From positions 1 through 64,000 of the forward strand of contig NZ_JAHUWK010000006.1 of the NCBI RefSeq assembly GCF_019219065.1: a stretch of DNA of 64,000 nucleotides, given 5' to 3'. Made by a program: the position numbers and the translations under genes. The DNA comes from Duganella sp. sic0402. GTDB taxonomy: Bacteria > Pseudomonadota > Gammaproteobacteria > Burkholderiales > Burkholderiaceae_D. The notes beneath the pieces are model-generated. The model had not been told where the DNA came from. It was given only the letters and a program-made list of their open reading frames with translations, and searched no databases. The number at the start of each line of letters is the position of its first letter. Position 1 is the first letter of the stretch. Shown here piece after piece: positions 10,875 through 20,500 of this stretch.

Positions 10875-12046
10875 ACACACAGACTGCCTTGCGTGTCGGC
10901 CTGTCGGTGACGACGGCCGAGCCGCTGCTGACCGGCGGCCGCCTGGATGGCTTGGGCGTGTACAGCCGCGCGCTGCTGGAGCATCTGCCGGGCGCCGGCG
11001 TCGAAGTGCTGCCGCTGTCGTTTGCGCCGCATGGCGATGCGCGCAAGGTGCAGCTGGGCCGCGCGCTGCCGCTGTCGTTTCCGCTGGCCACGCTTGGGGA
11101 TATGGTACTGCCGTCATCGGTACACCTGAGCACCCAGGCCGTACTGGCGAAAGATACGCGCGGCACGGCGCCGCTGGACCTGTTCCACGCCACCGATTAC
11201 CGCATCGTGCGCATGGACTGCCCGGTGGTGGCCACGCTGCACGACGCGCTGCCGATTTCGCATCCGCAGTGGGCCAGCCCGAAATTGCGCAAGCTGAAGA
11301 ACTGGCTGCAGGCCAGGGCGGCACGCAAGGCGCAGCATGTCATCACTGGATCGCATTATTCGATCCGCGAACTGGTCGAGCATTTCGGCGTCGATGAAAA
11401 CAAGATCAGCGTGGTGCACCACGGCGTGGCCGCGCACTGGTTCGAACCGCCGCCAGGCGACGAGCGCGATGTCACGCTGGGCCTGCACGGCCTGCGCGAA
11501 GGCTATTTCCTGTTCGTCGGCACGCTGCAGCCGCGCAAGAACGTCGAGCGCCTGCTGGAAGCCTACTTGTCGCTGCCGCCGGTGCTGCGTTCGGCGCGCC
11601 AGCTGGTGATTGTCGGCCAGCCGGGCTGGCGCAGCGAGGAACTGGTCAAGCGCATCAAGGATGCGCAGCAGCGCGGCGAGAACGTGGTGTGGCTGGACCA
11701 GCTGACCGACGACCGCCACCTGCGGCATCTCTACGCCGGCGCCGGCGCCTTCATCTTCCCGTCGCTGCACGAAGGCTTCGGCCTGCCGCTGGTGGAAGCC
11801 TTTGCCGCCGGTGTGCCGGTGGCCTGCTCCAACACCACCTCGCTGCCGGAAGTGGCGAACGGCGCGGCGCTGGAGTTCGATCCGCTGTCGGTCGGCGACA
11901 TCACCGCCGCCATGACCACGCTGGCGCGCGACGACACAGTGCGCGCGCGCTGCATCGCGGCCGGCCAGCGCCGCGCGCTGGAGCTGACCTGGGATGCAGC
12001 GGCGCGCCGCACCGTCGCCGTCTATCATCAAGTTTTGTCACACTGA
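10871..12046 (+). CDS. Glycosyltransferase family 4 protein (D-rhamnan or related polysaccharide)
   Basis: A 391-residue cytoplasmic GT-B glycosyltransferase. The donor-binding C-terminal half shows YFLFVGTLQPRKNVERLLEAY, AFIFPSLHEGFGLPLVEA and the E-x7-E retaining-enzyme motif. The N-terminus has DGLGVYSRALLEHL, typical of an acceptor-binding domain. The start appears to be TTG at 10871, overlapping the rmd stop as TTGA; no ATG lies near. Its place after gmd-rmd suggests that it uses GDP-D-rhamnose or GDP-mannose, as WbpY/WbdC-type enzymes do, but donor and linkage cannot be read from sequence. Confidence 0.85.
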   Translation: MNTQTALRVGLSVTTAEPLLTGGRLDGLGVYSRALLEHLPGAGVEVLPLSFAPHGDARKVQLGRALPLSFPLATLGDMVLPSSVHLSTQAVLAKDTRGTAPLDLFHATDYRIVRMDCPVVATLHDALPISHPQWASPKLRKLKNWLQARAARKAQHVITGSHYSIRELVEHFGVDENKISVVHHGVAAHWFEPPPGDERDVTLGLHGLREGYFLFVGTLQPRKNVERLLEAYLSLPPVLRSARQLVIVGQPGWRSEELVKRIKDAQQRGENVVWLDQLTDDRHLRHLYAGAGAFIFPSLHEGFGLPLVEAFAAGVPVACSNTTSLPEVANGAALEFDPLSVGDITAAMTTLARDDTVRARCIAAGQRRALELTWDAAARRTVAVYHQVLSH

Positions 12047-12051
12047 ATACC

Positions 12052-13167
12052 ATGCGCGTCCTGCATTTTTCCAAGACTTATTACCCGGACAACTGGGGCG
12101 GTATCGAGCAAGTGATACGCCAGCTGTGCGTGGGCACCGGACGCCTGGGCGTGACCAATGAATTGCTGACACTGAGCCGCAACGGCCCGTCCGTCATCGA
12201 AGTCGATGGCCACACCGTGCATCGCGCCAAGCTGGATTTTGAAGTCGCTTCGACCGGCTTCTCGTTTTCCGCCATCCGCAAGCTGGCGCAGCTGGCGCAG
12301 GATGCGGACGTGATCCATTACCACTTCCCGTGGCCGTTCATGGACATCGCGCACTTCGCGGCGCGCATCGACAAGCCCAGCGTGGTGACCTATCACTCGG
12401 ACATCGTGCGCCAGAAAAATCTGCTGCGCCTGTATAGTCCGTTGCAGCACCGCTTCCTCGGCAGCGTGGACACGGTGGTCGCCAGTTCGCCCAACTACAT
12501 GGCCTCATCGCCGGTGCTGAAGCGCTTTGCGGACAAGACCCGCATCATCACCTATGGCCTGGACAAGGCGATCTACCGCCAGCCGTCGCAGCAGGCCAAG
12601 GACAAATGGCGCGCCCAGTGCGGCGAGCGCTTCTTCCTGTTCGTCGGCGTGCTGCGCTATTACAAGGGCCTGCACATCCTGCTGGACGCGATGGCCCATA
12701 TCGATTACCCGGTGGTGATCGCCGGCGCCGGCCCGATCGAAAAGGAATTGAAAGCGCATGCGCAGCGCCTGGGCCTGACCCATGTGCAGTTCATCGGTGC
12801 GGTGGACGAGGAAGACAAGGCGGCCCTGCTGGAGCTGAGCTACGCGATGGTGTTCCCGTCGCACCTGCGCTCGGAGTCGTTCGGCATCTCGCTGCTGGAA
12901 GGCGCGATGTTCGGCAAGCCGATGATCTCCAGCGAGATCGGCACCGGCACCACCTACATCAACATCGACAACGACACCGGCCTGGTGGTGCCGCCGGACG
13001 ATCCGGCGGCGCTGGGCGCAGCGATGCGCAAGCTGTGGGAAAACCCGGCGCTGGCGGCCGGGATGGGCCGCCGCGCCGAAGCGCGCTACTGGGAACTGTT
13101 CACCGCCGAGAAGATGGCCGAAAACTACCTGGACCTGTACCGCGAACTGGCCGCCAAGCCAAGCTAA
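12052..13167 (+). CDS. Glycosyltransferase family 4 protein, WbpZ/WbdB-like
   Basis: A 371-residue GT4 enzyme that begins MRVLHFSKTYYPDNWGGIEQ, a start resembling the mannosyl/rhamnosyltransferases WbpZ and WbdB of A-band and O9-type polysaccharides as I remember them. The C-terminal donor domain contains FLFVGVLRYYKGLHILLDA and SESFGISLLEGAMFGKP with the E-x7-E motif. The ATG at 12052 lies five bases after the preceding stop codon, so the four genes gmd-rmd-GT-GT form one operon. No wzm/wzt transporter or wzx/wzy genes follow; a two-component system begins 48 bases downstream. Confidence 0.85.
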   Translation: MRVLHFSKTYYPDNWGGIEQVIRQLCVGTGRLGVTNELLTLSRNGPSVIEVDGHTVHRAKLDFEVASTGFSFSAIRKLAQLAQDADVIHYHFPWPFMDIAHFAARIDKPSVVTYHSDIVRQKNLLRLYSPLQHRFLGSVDTVVASSPNYMASSPVLKRFADKTRIITYGLDKAIYRQPSQQAKDKWRAQCGERFFLFVGVLRYYKGLHILLDAMAHIDYPVVIAGAGPIEKELKAHAQRLGLTHVQFIGAVDEEDKAALLELSYAMVFPSHLRSESFGISLLEGAMFGKPMISSEIGTGTTYINIDNDTGLVVPPDDPAALGAAMRKLWENPALAAGMGRRAEARYWELFTAEKMAENYLDLYRELAAKPS

Positions 13168-13215
13168 GGCGCGCAAGGTAGAATACGCGCTTACCACTGA
13201 ATTCTGGAGACTCGC

Positions 13216-13917
13216 GTGCGCTGCCTGGTGATCGAAGACGAAGCCGAAACCTCCAACTATATCTGCAAGGGCCTGCGCGAGGCGGGCTATATGGTCACCG
13301 CCGCCGCCACCGGCCCGGATGGCCTGGACTACGCCAGCAGCGAGGAATGGGACATCATCATCCTCGACCGCATGCTGCCCGGCCGCATCGACGGCCTGTC
13401 CATCGTCGACAAGCTGCGCGCGCTGGGCAAGCAGACGCCAGTCATCATCGTCAGCGCGCTGACCACCATCGACGCCCGCGTCACCGGCCTGCGCGGCGGC
13501 GCCGACGATTACCTGTCCAAGCCATTTGCCTTCTCCGAGCTGCTGGCGCGGGTGGAAGCGCTGCTGCGCCGCAGTGCGCCGGGCGCCGACAGTACGCAAT
13601 TGCAAGTGGCCGACCTGCGGCTGGACCTGCGCACGCTGCGCGTCACGCGCGGCAACAAGGTGATCACCTTGCAGCCGCGCGAATACCGCTTGCTCGAATA
13701 CCTGATGCGCAACGAGAACCAGGTGGTGACCCGCACCATGCTGCTGGAATCGGTGTGGGACTATCACTTTGACCCGCAGACCAATGTGATCGACGTGCAG
13801 ATCTCGCGGCTGCGCGCCAAGGTCGACAAGGACTTCCCGGTGATGCTGATCCACACGCTGCGCGGCGTTGGCTACCGCATGGGCGTGACCCCGCCGGATG
13901 AGGCGGAGCAGGGGTGA
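13216..13917 (+). CDS. OmpR/PhoB-family response regulator
   Basis: A 233-residue regulator with an N-terminal receiver (VIEDEAETSNYICKGL, phospho-acceptor Asp in IIILDRMLPG, then GADDYLSKPFAFSEL) and a C-terminal winged helix DNA-binding domain (LQPREYRLLEYLM, NVIDVQISRLRAKVD, HTLRGVGYRMG). It most resembles the CopR/CusR/QseB-like subgroup, but the signal cannot be told. The start is GTG at 13216 with TCTGGAGA just upstream. The stop overlaps the start of the partner kinase, so the pair is co-translated. Confidence 0.92.
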   Translation: MRCLVIEDEAETSNYICKGLREAGYMVTAAATGPDGLDYASSEEWDIIILDRMLPGRIDGLSIVDKLRALGKQTPVIIVSALTTIDARVTGLRGGADDYLSKPFAFSELLARVEALLRRSAPGADSTQLQVADLRLDLRTLRVTRGNKVITLQPREYRLLEYLMRNENQVVTRTMLLESVWDYHFDPQTNVIDVQISRLRAKVDKDFPVMLIHTLRGVGYRMGVTPPDEAEQG

Positions 13918-15275
13918 TGAAGCTGCGCGGCTCGATTGTCGCCAAGCTGGTGCTTGGCTATGGCCTGCTGGGCATCGCCTCCATCGTCGCGGTGTCGGTG
14001 GTGTTCTACAGCGGCACCATCGGCGTGATCGACCAGAACATCGACGGCAAGATCACTGAACAGACCGAGCACCTGCTGGACAATGTGGCCGATGGCGGCC
14101 AGGTGGCGCTGAAGGCGGAAGTCAAGCGCCTGCTGAGCGACGGCATCGACAACGACCGCGAAATTTTCCAGATCGTTGATAGCGACGGCGAGCCGATCGC
14201 GGGCAACCTCTCGTCATGGCCCAGCCTCGATGAGGCGCCCGATATGGTGACCTCGGATGTACTGCGCAACGGCCGCATCGCGCCGGCGCGCCTGTACCTG
14301 CGGCCTTTGGTGCTGGGCGGCGTGCTGATTGTCGGGCGCGACCTGAGCGAAGAAGAGGCGGTGCGCGAAGTGATCTGGCGCGCGCTGCTGGCCGGCGCCT
14401 GCGTGTCGCTGATGCTGACCATTGCCGGCGCCATGCTGTTCCGCCGCAGCATCGAGGCGCGGTTGGGCGAAATCCGCCGCACGGCGGCGCAGATCGAGGC
14501 AGGCGACCTGAGTCCGCGCATCCCGGTCACCGGCAATGATGAATTCGCGCTGCTGAACCGCGACATCAACCGCATGCTGGACCGCATCGAGCTGCTGATG
14601 GATGGCGTGCGCAATGTCTCCAACGCCATTGCCCATGACCTGCGCACGCCGCTGAGCCGCATTCGCGGGCGGCTGGACGACGCGCTGCGCCACGAGGCGT
14701 CGGTGCCCCGGCTATCCACCGCCGCGCACGACGCCATTGACGATATCGACGACCTGATACGGCTGTTCGAGCGCCTGCTGCAAATCGCCGAGGCGGAAGC
14801 CGGCGTGCGCGCGCGCCTGTTCGAGCGGCTCGATCTGGGCCGCGTGGTGGCCGATATCGGTGAAATGTACGAGGCGATTGCTGAAGATAGCGAGATCAAG
14901 CTGACGGTGGACGCGCCGGCTTCGCTGAACGTGGAGGGCGACCGCAACCTGCTGGCCAGCGCCATCGCCAGCCTGATCGACAACGCCATCAAGTACGCCG
15001 GCCCTGGCTCGACCATCCATGTGCGCGCCGGCCTGTATCACGGCGAAGCCGCGATCTCGGTGCACGACAACGGCCCTGGCATCCCCGACGACGAACGCGG
15101 CAAGGTGACGCAGCGCTTCTATCGCGTCGACCAGAGCCGCCACCTGCCGGGCAATGGCCTGGGCCTGTCCATCGTCAGCGCCACCGCCAAATCGCATGAC
15201 GGCAAGCTGGTGCTGGAAGACGGCGCACCGGGGCTGATCGCCCGCATCGTGCTGCCCCTGGCGCCGGCTAGCTAA
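13917..15275 (+). CDS. Membrane sensor histidine kinase, partner of the upstream regulator
   Basis: A 452-residue kinase with two membrane spans (about 10-32 and 155-178) enclosing a small periplasmic domain, a HAMP linker (about 180-235), HisKA with the phospho-acceptor in AIAHDLRTPLSRIRG (about 240-300) and a HATPase domain with SLIDNAIKYAG, DNGPGIPD and GNGLGLSIV. The ATG at 13917 overlaps the regulator TGA by one base and has GGAG eight bases upstream; a GTG one codon earlier is also possible. The sensed ligand is unknown; this subfamily often responds to metals or envelope stress. Confidence 0.92.
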   Translation: MKLRGSIVAKLVLGYGLLGIASIVAVSVVFYSGTIGVIDQNIDGKITEQTEHLLDNVADGGQVALKAEVKRLLSDGIDNDREIFQIVDSDGEPIAGNLSSWPSLDEAPDMVTSDVLRNGRIAPARLYLRPLVLGGVLIVGRDLSEEEAVREVIWRALLAGACVSLMLTIAGAMLFRRSIEARLGEIRRTAAQIEAGDLSPRIPVTGNDEFALLNRDINRMLDRIELLMDGVRNVSNAIAHDLRTPLSRIRGRLDDALRHEASVPRLSTAAHDAIDDIDDLIRLFERLLQIAEAEAGVRARLFERLDLGRVVADIGEMYEAIAEDSEIKLTVDAPASLNVEGDRNLLASAIASLIDNAIKYAGPGSTIHVRAGLYHGEAAISVHDNGPGIPDDERGKVTQRFYRVDQSRHLPGNGLGLSIVSATAKSHDGKLVLEDGAPGLIARIVLPLAPAS

Positions 15276-15314
15276 CCAACTCGTAATGTGACCGCAAGCT
15301 TGTGGAAAGCCGGG

Positions 15315-15338
15315 CAGCCCTATGATGGGCTGATATCT
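15315..15338 (+). terminator. Weak hairpin after the two-component pair
   Basis: CAGCCC at 15315-15320 pairs with GGGCTG at 15327-15332 around a six-base loop, followed by ATATCTTT. The U-tract is poor, so it may be only a weak terminator between the kinase gene and the alpha-oxoamine synthase gene. Confidence 0.3.
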
Positions 15339-15354
15339 TTCGGCTACCCCTATC

Positions 15355-16572
15355 ATGCACGATCTTAGCGACATTGCCAGTTGGCTCAAGCATCACCCCA
15401 TCTACCACGACTCGGCGGTGCACAGCACGCTGCCCGACCCGACCTTCGTCAGCGAAGGCGAGACGGTGGTTTCGTTCAGCACCAATAACTATCTGGCGCT
15501 GGCCAACCATCCACGCCTGGTGGCGGCCGCCAAGCAGGGACTGGACCGCTATGGCGTCGGCAATTGCGAGTCGCGCCTGCTGGGCGGCGACCTGGAGGTT
15601 TACCGCGAGCTGGAGCGCCGTCTCGGCGCCCTGAAGCACAAGAGCGACGCGGTGCTGTTCGTCACCGGCTATATGGCCAATATCGGCGTGCTGTCGTCGA
15701 TCGTCAAGGCGGCCACGCTGGCGCGCCTGCATGGTTTCCGTCAGAGGAAGCGCCACAAGTATGCCTACTACTCGGACGAGTTCAATCACATCTCGATCCG
15801 TGAAGGCATCCAGATGTCCGGCGCGCTGCGCTACAACTACCGCCATTGCGATATGAACCACCTGGAGTCGCTGCTGCAGGCCGGCGCCGCCGACGGCACC
15901 ACGCCGATCATCGTCAGCGACGGCGTATTCAGCATGGAAGGCACGATCGCGCCGCTGCCGGACCTGGTGGCGCTGGCCGAACGTCACGGCGCGCTGCTGT
16001 ACATCGATGACGCGCACGCCACCGGCATCCTGGGCGCCAACGGCGGCGGCACTTCGGAGCATTTCAACTGCTACAGCAGCAACATCATGCAGATGGGGAC
16101 CTTGAGCAAGGCGCTCGGCTCGATCGGTGGTTTTGTCGCGGTGGAGAAGGATGTGGCGGACGTGATCCGCCTGACCAGCTCCGCCTACGGCTTCACCTGC
16201 CCGCCACCACCGGACCAGGCGGCGGCGCTGCTGGCCGCGCTGGATATCCTGGAAGAAGAGCCGCAGCGCCGCCAGCGCCTGTGGGACAACCAGCGCTATT
16301 TCATCGAGCAGATGCAGCCGCTGGGCTATACGATTATTTCCACCGCCACGCCGATCCTGCCGGTGCTGATCGGCGATGCGGAAACCTGCCAGCGCTATGC
16401 GATGGCATTGCGCGCCGAAGGCGTGCATGTGGATGCGATCCAGTTTCCGGCCGCGCCGGTGGGACAGGCGCGCTTGCGCTTCATGATGAATGCCGGTCAC
16501 ACCAGGGCGCAGATCGATCATGCGGTCAGCGTGATGGCGCGCCTGGCCGGGCGTGGCGCAAGACTCAACTAA
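15355..16572 (+). CDS. Alpha-oxoamine synthase family PLP enzyme (BioF/CqsA/SPT-like), isolated
   Basis: A 405-residue fold-type I PLP enzyme that should condense an amino acid with an acyl-CoA or acyl-carrier thioester with loss of CO2. Family landmarks are FSTNNYLALANHP (about 41-53), GNCESRLLGG (69-78), VSDGVFSMEG (187-196), the cofactor-binding DDAHATG (218-224) and the Schiff-base lysine near 252 in GTLSKALGS. A basic stretch RQRKRHKYAYYSDEFNH (129-145) precedes the substrate-side segment and seems unlike plain BioF. No biotin, lipid or quorum-sensing partner genes adjoin it in the same direction. It could be a KAPA synthase paralogue, a serine palmitoyltransferase-like lipid enzyme, or a CqsA-type autoinducer synthase. 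The 3' end overlaps the convergent HD-GYP gene by four bases. Confidence 0.8.
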   Translation: MHDLSDIASWLKHHPIYHDSAVHSTLPDPTFVSEGETVVSFSTNNYLALANHPRLVAAAKQGLDRYGVGNCESRLLGGDLEVYRELERRLGALKHKSDAVLFVTGYMANIGVLSSIVKAATLARLHGFRQRKRHKYAYYSDEFNHISIREGIQMSGALRYNYRHCDMNHLESLLQAGAADGTTPIIVSDGVFSMEGTIAPLPDLVALAERHGALLYIDDAHATGILGANGGGTSEHFNCYSSNIMQMGTLSKALGSIGGFVAVEKDVADVIRLTSSAYGFTCPPPPDQAAALLAALDILEEEPQRRQRLWDNQRYFIEQMQPLGYTIISTATPILPVLIGDAETCQRYAMALRAEGVHVDAIQFPAAPVGQARLRFMMNAGHTRAQIDHAVSVMARLAGRGARLN

Positions 16573-17567
16573 CGCTCTGCCCAGCGCTCCTTGATCTCAA
16601 GCAGCGCGGGCATCTGTTTCAGGAAGATGTCGACCAGGCGGCCTTCGAAGTGCTTGTCGCGCTGCGCCAGCATGTGTTCCACCGCCTGCTCCACCGGCCA
16701 CGCTTCCTTGTAGGGCCGCGCCGAGGTCAGCGCGTCGAACACGTCGGCAATCGCGATGATGCGGCCGACCAGCGGAATCTCATCGCCTTGCAGGCCGTTC
16801 GGATAGCCGCTGCCATCCCACTTCTCGTGGTGGGTCATGGCGACATCGTAGGCCATCGCCATCATGCCGTGCGGATGCTTGCCGATGATGTCGCCGCCGA
16901 TCAGCGCGTGTGTCTGCATGATCTTCCATTCGTCCGCATCCAGCGGGCCGGGCTTGCGCAGAATGCTGTCGGGGATGCCGATCTTGCCGACGTCGTGCAT
17001 CGGTGCGGCGTGCAGCAGGTCTTCCGCCTCCGCCTCGGTCATGCCGATCGCCAGGCCCAGCACCTGCGCATAGTGGCTCATGCGGATCACGTGCAGGCCG
17101 GTTTCGTTATCCTTGTATTCGGCCGCCAGGCCGAGCCGCTGGACGATTTCCAGCCGGGTCTTTTTCAACTCATCCACGCCGACCAGCGACAGGTGGTTGC
17201 GCACGCGTGCACGCACGATCGGCGGGCTGACCGGCTTGGTGATGTAATCAACCGCGCCGGCCTCAAAGCCGATCACCTCGTCGTCGGCGTCACTTAACGC
17301 GGTGACGAAGATGACCGGAATCGCGGTGGTGACCGGATCGGACTTCAACAGCCGGCAGGTTTCGTAGCCGGTCATGCCCGGCATCATCACGTCCAGCAGG
17401 ATCAGCTGCGGCTGTTCGGAACGCGCCAGCTCCAGCGCGCGCGGGCCGTCCTTGGCGAACAGCAGCCGGTAGTGGTCTTGCAGAATATGGCGCAGCAGTT
17501 GCAGGTTGCTGGCTTCGTCGTCCACCACAAGAATCTGTGGCTGGTGCGGTTGGTGCGTGGTTCTCAT
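16569..17567 (-). CDS. REC-HD-GYP response regulator (probable c-di-GMP phosphodiesterase)
   Basis: A 332-residue RpfG-type regulator. The receiver (about 10-130) has ILVVDDEASNLQLL, the phospho-acceptor in LILLDVMMPGMTG, and VDYITKPVSP. The HD-GYP domain (about 150-325) has HDVGKIGIPDSILRKPG, HHEKWDGSGYPNGL and IADVFDALTS, so the HD metal ligands and the GYP motif are intact and hydrolysis of c-di-GMP is expected. Its ATG overlaps the stop codon of the upstream hybrid kinase as ATGA, so the two are translationally coupled and the kinase is its likely phosphodonor. Confidence 0.93.
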   Translation of the reverse strand: MRTTHQPHQPQILVVDDEASNLQLLRHILQDHYRLLFAKDGPRALELARSEQPQLILLDVMMPGMTGYETCRLLKSDPVTTAIPVIFVTALSDADDEVIGFEAGAVDYITKPVSPPIVRARVRNHLSLVGVDELKKTRLEIVQRLGLAAEYKDNETGLHVIRMSHYAQVLGLAIGMTEAEAEDLLHAAPMHDVGKIGIPDSILRKPGPLDADEWKIMQTHALIGGDIIGKHPHGMMAMAYDVAMTHHEKWDGSGYPNGLQGDEIPLVGRIIAIADVFDALTSARPYKEAWPVEQAVEHMLAQRDKHFEGRLVDIFLKQMPALLEIKERWAER

Positions 17568-20500
17568 TGGATCTCCGTGGACAGGCTGGCCTGTAATGCT
17601 TGCAGAGCAGCGTGGGCCTGCGGGAAGTCGAAATCGTTCAGTGCGTCGAGCACAGCGTTCAGTTGCTGCGCCAGTGCGGATGGGGCGCCCGTGAGGGCGG
17701 CTTGCAATGCGCTCAGGGCGGCGTCGTTGAGGGCGCCCTTTTGCAGCGATGGTAACAGAGCGGCGGCTTTCTGGCGCGCGATGGCCAGGTCGAATACGGC
17801 GGCCGGTGGCGGGGCTTCCAGCCGCGAGCCGCGCGGCGGCGCCAGCGCATGGATGGCGCTCAGCGCTGCGTCCAGTTGTGCCGCCAGCGTGCGCTGTGAT
17901 TGCGCCAGTTCGGTTTGCAGCATGCCTTCACCGCCGCGCTGCGGCGAGCCGCACAGCTTCTCCAGCTGCGCCAGCGTGGCGGCCATCTGTTCCAGGCCGA
18001 TATTGGCGGCCACGCCGCGCACCTTGTGGCACCAGGCTTGCGCTTCGGCCAGCCGCAGTTCGCTGGTGTCGCTTAGCAGCTTGGCCAGCGCGGCGGCGGC
18101 GGTGCTGTAGTCCGCGACAAAGCGGTGCAGCGCCTGATGGTAGGCGCTTTCGTCGTCGGCCCAGCGCGACAGGCCGGCTTTGTTGTTCAGTACCCGCTGG
18201 CGCGGCGCTTCGGATGGCGGCGGCGCCGATGGCACCGGCGCCAGCTTGAGTACTTTGGCGATTTCGTGCGATAGCGCATGCCAGTCGACCGGCTTGGAGG
18301 CGAAGCCGTTCATGCCCGCCGCCGCCGCCGCTTCACGGTGCGCGGCCAGCACGCTGGCGGTCATCGCCACGATGGGCTGGGCCGCCGCGCCGTGCTGCTG
18401 TTCGCGGGCGCGGATGGCGCGGGTGGCGGCCAGGCCATCCATCAGCGGCATCTGCATGTCCATCAGCACCACGTCGTAGCGCTGCGCGGCGGTCATTTCG
18501 ACCGCCTGCACGCCATCGTGCGCCACCGCCAGCGTGTGGCCGCGCTTGGCCAGCAGCAGCGATAGCAGCTCCAGGTTTTGCGGCACGTCGTCCGCCGCCA
18601 GGATGTGCAGCGGCGGCAGCGGATAGTCGAAGCGCTCGCTGCTCTGCTGCTGGCCGTTGCGTGCCGGTTCCAGCGGCAGCAGCACATGGAAGGTAGTGCC
18701 CACGCCTTGTGTGCTCTCGGCCCAGATCTTGCCGCCCATGAGGCTGACCAGCTGGCGGCTGATGGTGGTGCCCAGGCCGGTGCCGCCGAAGCGGCGCGTC
18801 ATCGAGGCGTCGGCCTGGGTGAACGGATCGAAGATGGCGTTGATGCGTTCCGGCGCGATGCCGATGCCGGTGTCCTGCACGGCGATGTGCAACTGGCCCT
18901 GCTGTTCGCCGGCGCTCAGACTGACTTTGCCGGCGGCGGTGAACTTGATGGCGTTGTCCAGCAGGTTGCCGAGGATTTGCCGCATGCGCAATTCGTCGCC
19001 GTGCAGCCAGGCCGGCAGTGTTGTGTCGTAGTGGATGTCGATCACCAGCCCTTTGCTGCGGGCGTTGCTGCCGAAGGTGGAGGCCAGTTCGTCGATCAGG
19101 CCAAGCAGCGTGTAGTCGTCCGGCTCCAGCTCCACTGCGCCTTTATCCAGCTTGGCGGTATCGAGGATTTCGTTCAAGAGGCGCAGCAGCGAGCGGCCTT
19201 CCTTGCGCACCGTGTCCAGGTGGCGCTGTTGTTCGCTGTTTAACTCGGTATCCAGCAGCACGTCGGTGAAGCCGAGGATGGCGTTCATCGGCGTACGGAT
19301 TTCGTGGCTCATATTGGCGACAAAGCTGGCGCGCGCAGCGGCCGCCTGCTCGGCGGTTTCCTTGGCCTGGCGCAGCTGCTGCTCCATCTCGCGCCGTTCG
19401 CTGATGTCGAGGATTACGCCGTCGATCCAGCGGATGTCCGGATTGCTTTCGTCCTGCGTCACCGCGCCATGCTCCCACATGAAGCGGCGGCTGCCGTCGG
19501 CGTGGATGAGGCAGTACTCGACCTGGTAGGCGGTCAGCGCCTCGATGCTGCGGGCGATGTCGGCCGCCACGCGTTCGCGGTCCTCCTCGCAGATCAGCGA
19601 GCCGATGGTGCGGGTGCGGCCGGCGCCGACGAAGTCGCTGGCCGGATAGCCGGCCAGCCGCTCGATGTTATCGCTGACGAAGAGCGGCGGCGCATCGAAC
19701 GCCATGCTGCTGCGGAAGGAGATGCCGGGGATGTTGCCGATCAGCGAGCGGAATTGCTGTTCGCTGTCGCGCAGCGCCTGCATGATGGCGCGGCGTTCGG
19801 TGATGTCGGTAATGAACAGCACAAACAGGTCGCGCTGCGCCATGCGCGCGTGGCCCAGCGCGCGGCGGATCGGTACCTGGCTGCCATCCTTGCGCAGCGC
19901 CAGCACTTCGCTGCCCTTGCCGTAATGCGCATCGACGCCGGTCAACAGGTAATGCAGCAGGCCGTCGTGCTCGGAGCGCTCGGTGTCGGCCATCAGCACG
20001 CGGATATTCTTGCCGAGGATTTCATCGCGCTGCCAGCCGAAGATGCGTTCGGCCGAGGCGTTGAACTCGTGGATCACGCCGGCGCGGTCGATGGTGATCA
20101 CGCCGTCGACGGTGGTGGTCAGCAGCGCGCGCATCCAGGCCTGGCTTTCGGCCTGCTGGCGGTACAGCTCGCGGTAGCGCAGCATGCCGTTGGCGGCCAT
20201 GACGAAGGCAGTCACCGCCACCGTGATGACGGCGATCGCCAGCGCGAGGAACAGCGAGTTCTGCTCCGGCGATGCATCCACCGGCATGACGCCGACAAAG
20301 CGCGCCGCCGCCATGCCGGTGTAGTGCATGCCGGCGATGGCGCAGCCCATGACGATGGCGCTGACACTGGCCATGGCGGCGCGCGGCAGGCGCAGCAGGC
20401 GCAGGCCGAAGCGTATCCACAGCGCCAGCGTGGCCAATACCACCGCCACCACAATCGACAGGCCGAACATGAAGGGATCGTAGTACAGGCTGAGCGCCGT

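Noticed and set aside
13216..15275. Two-component pair as the regulator of the adjacent glycosylation operon
   Set aside because: The genes follow the operon in the same direction but have their own start and no shared operator is visible; adjacency alone does not support this.
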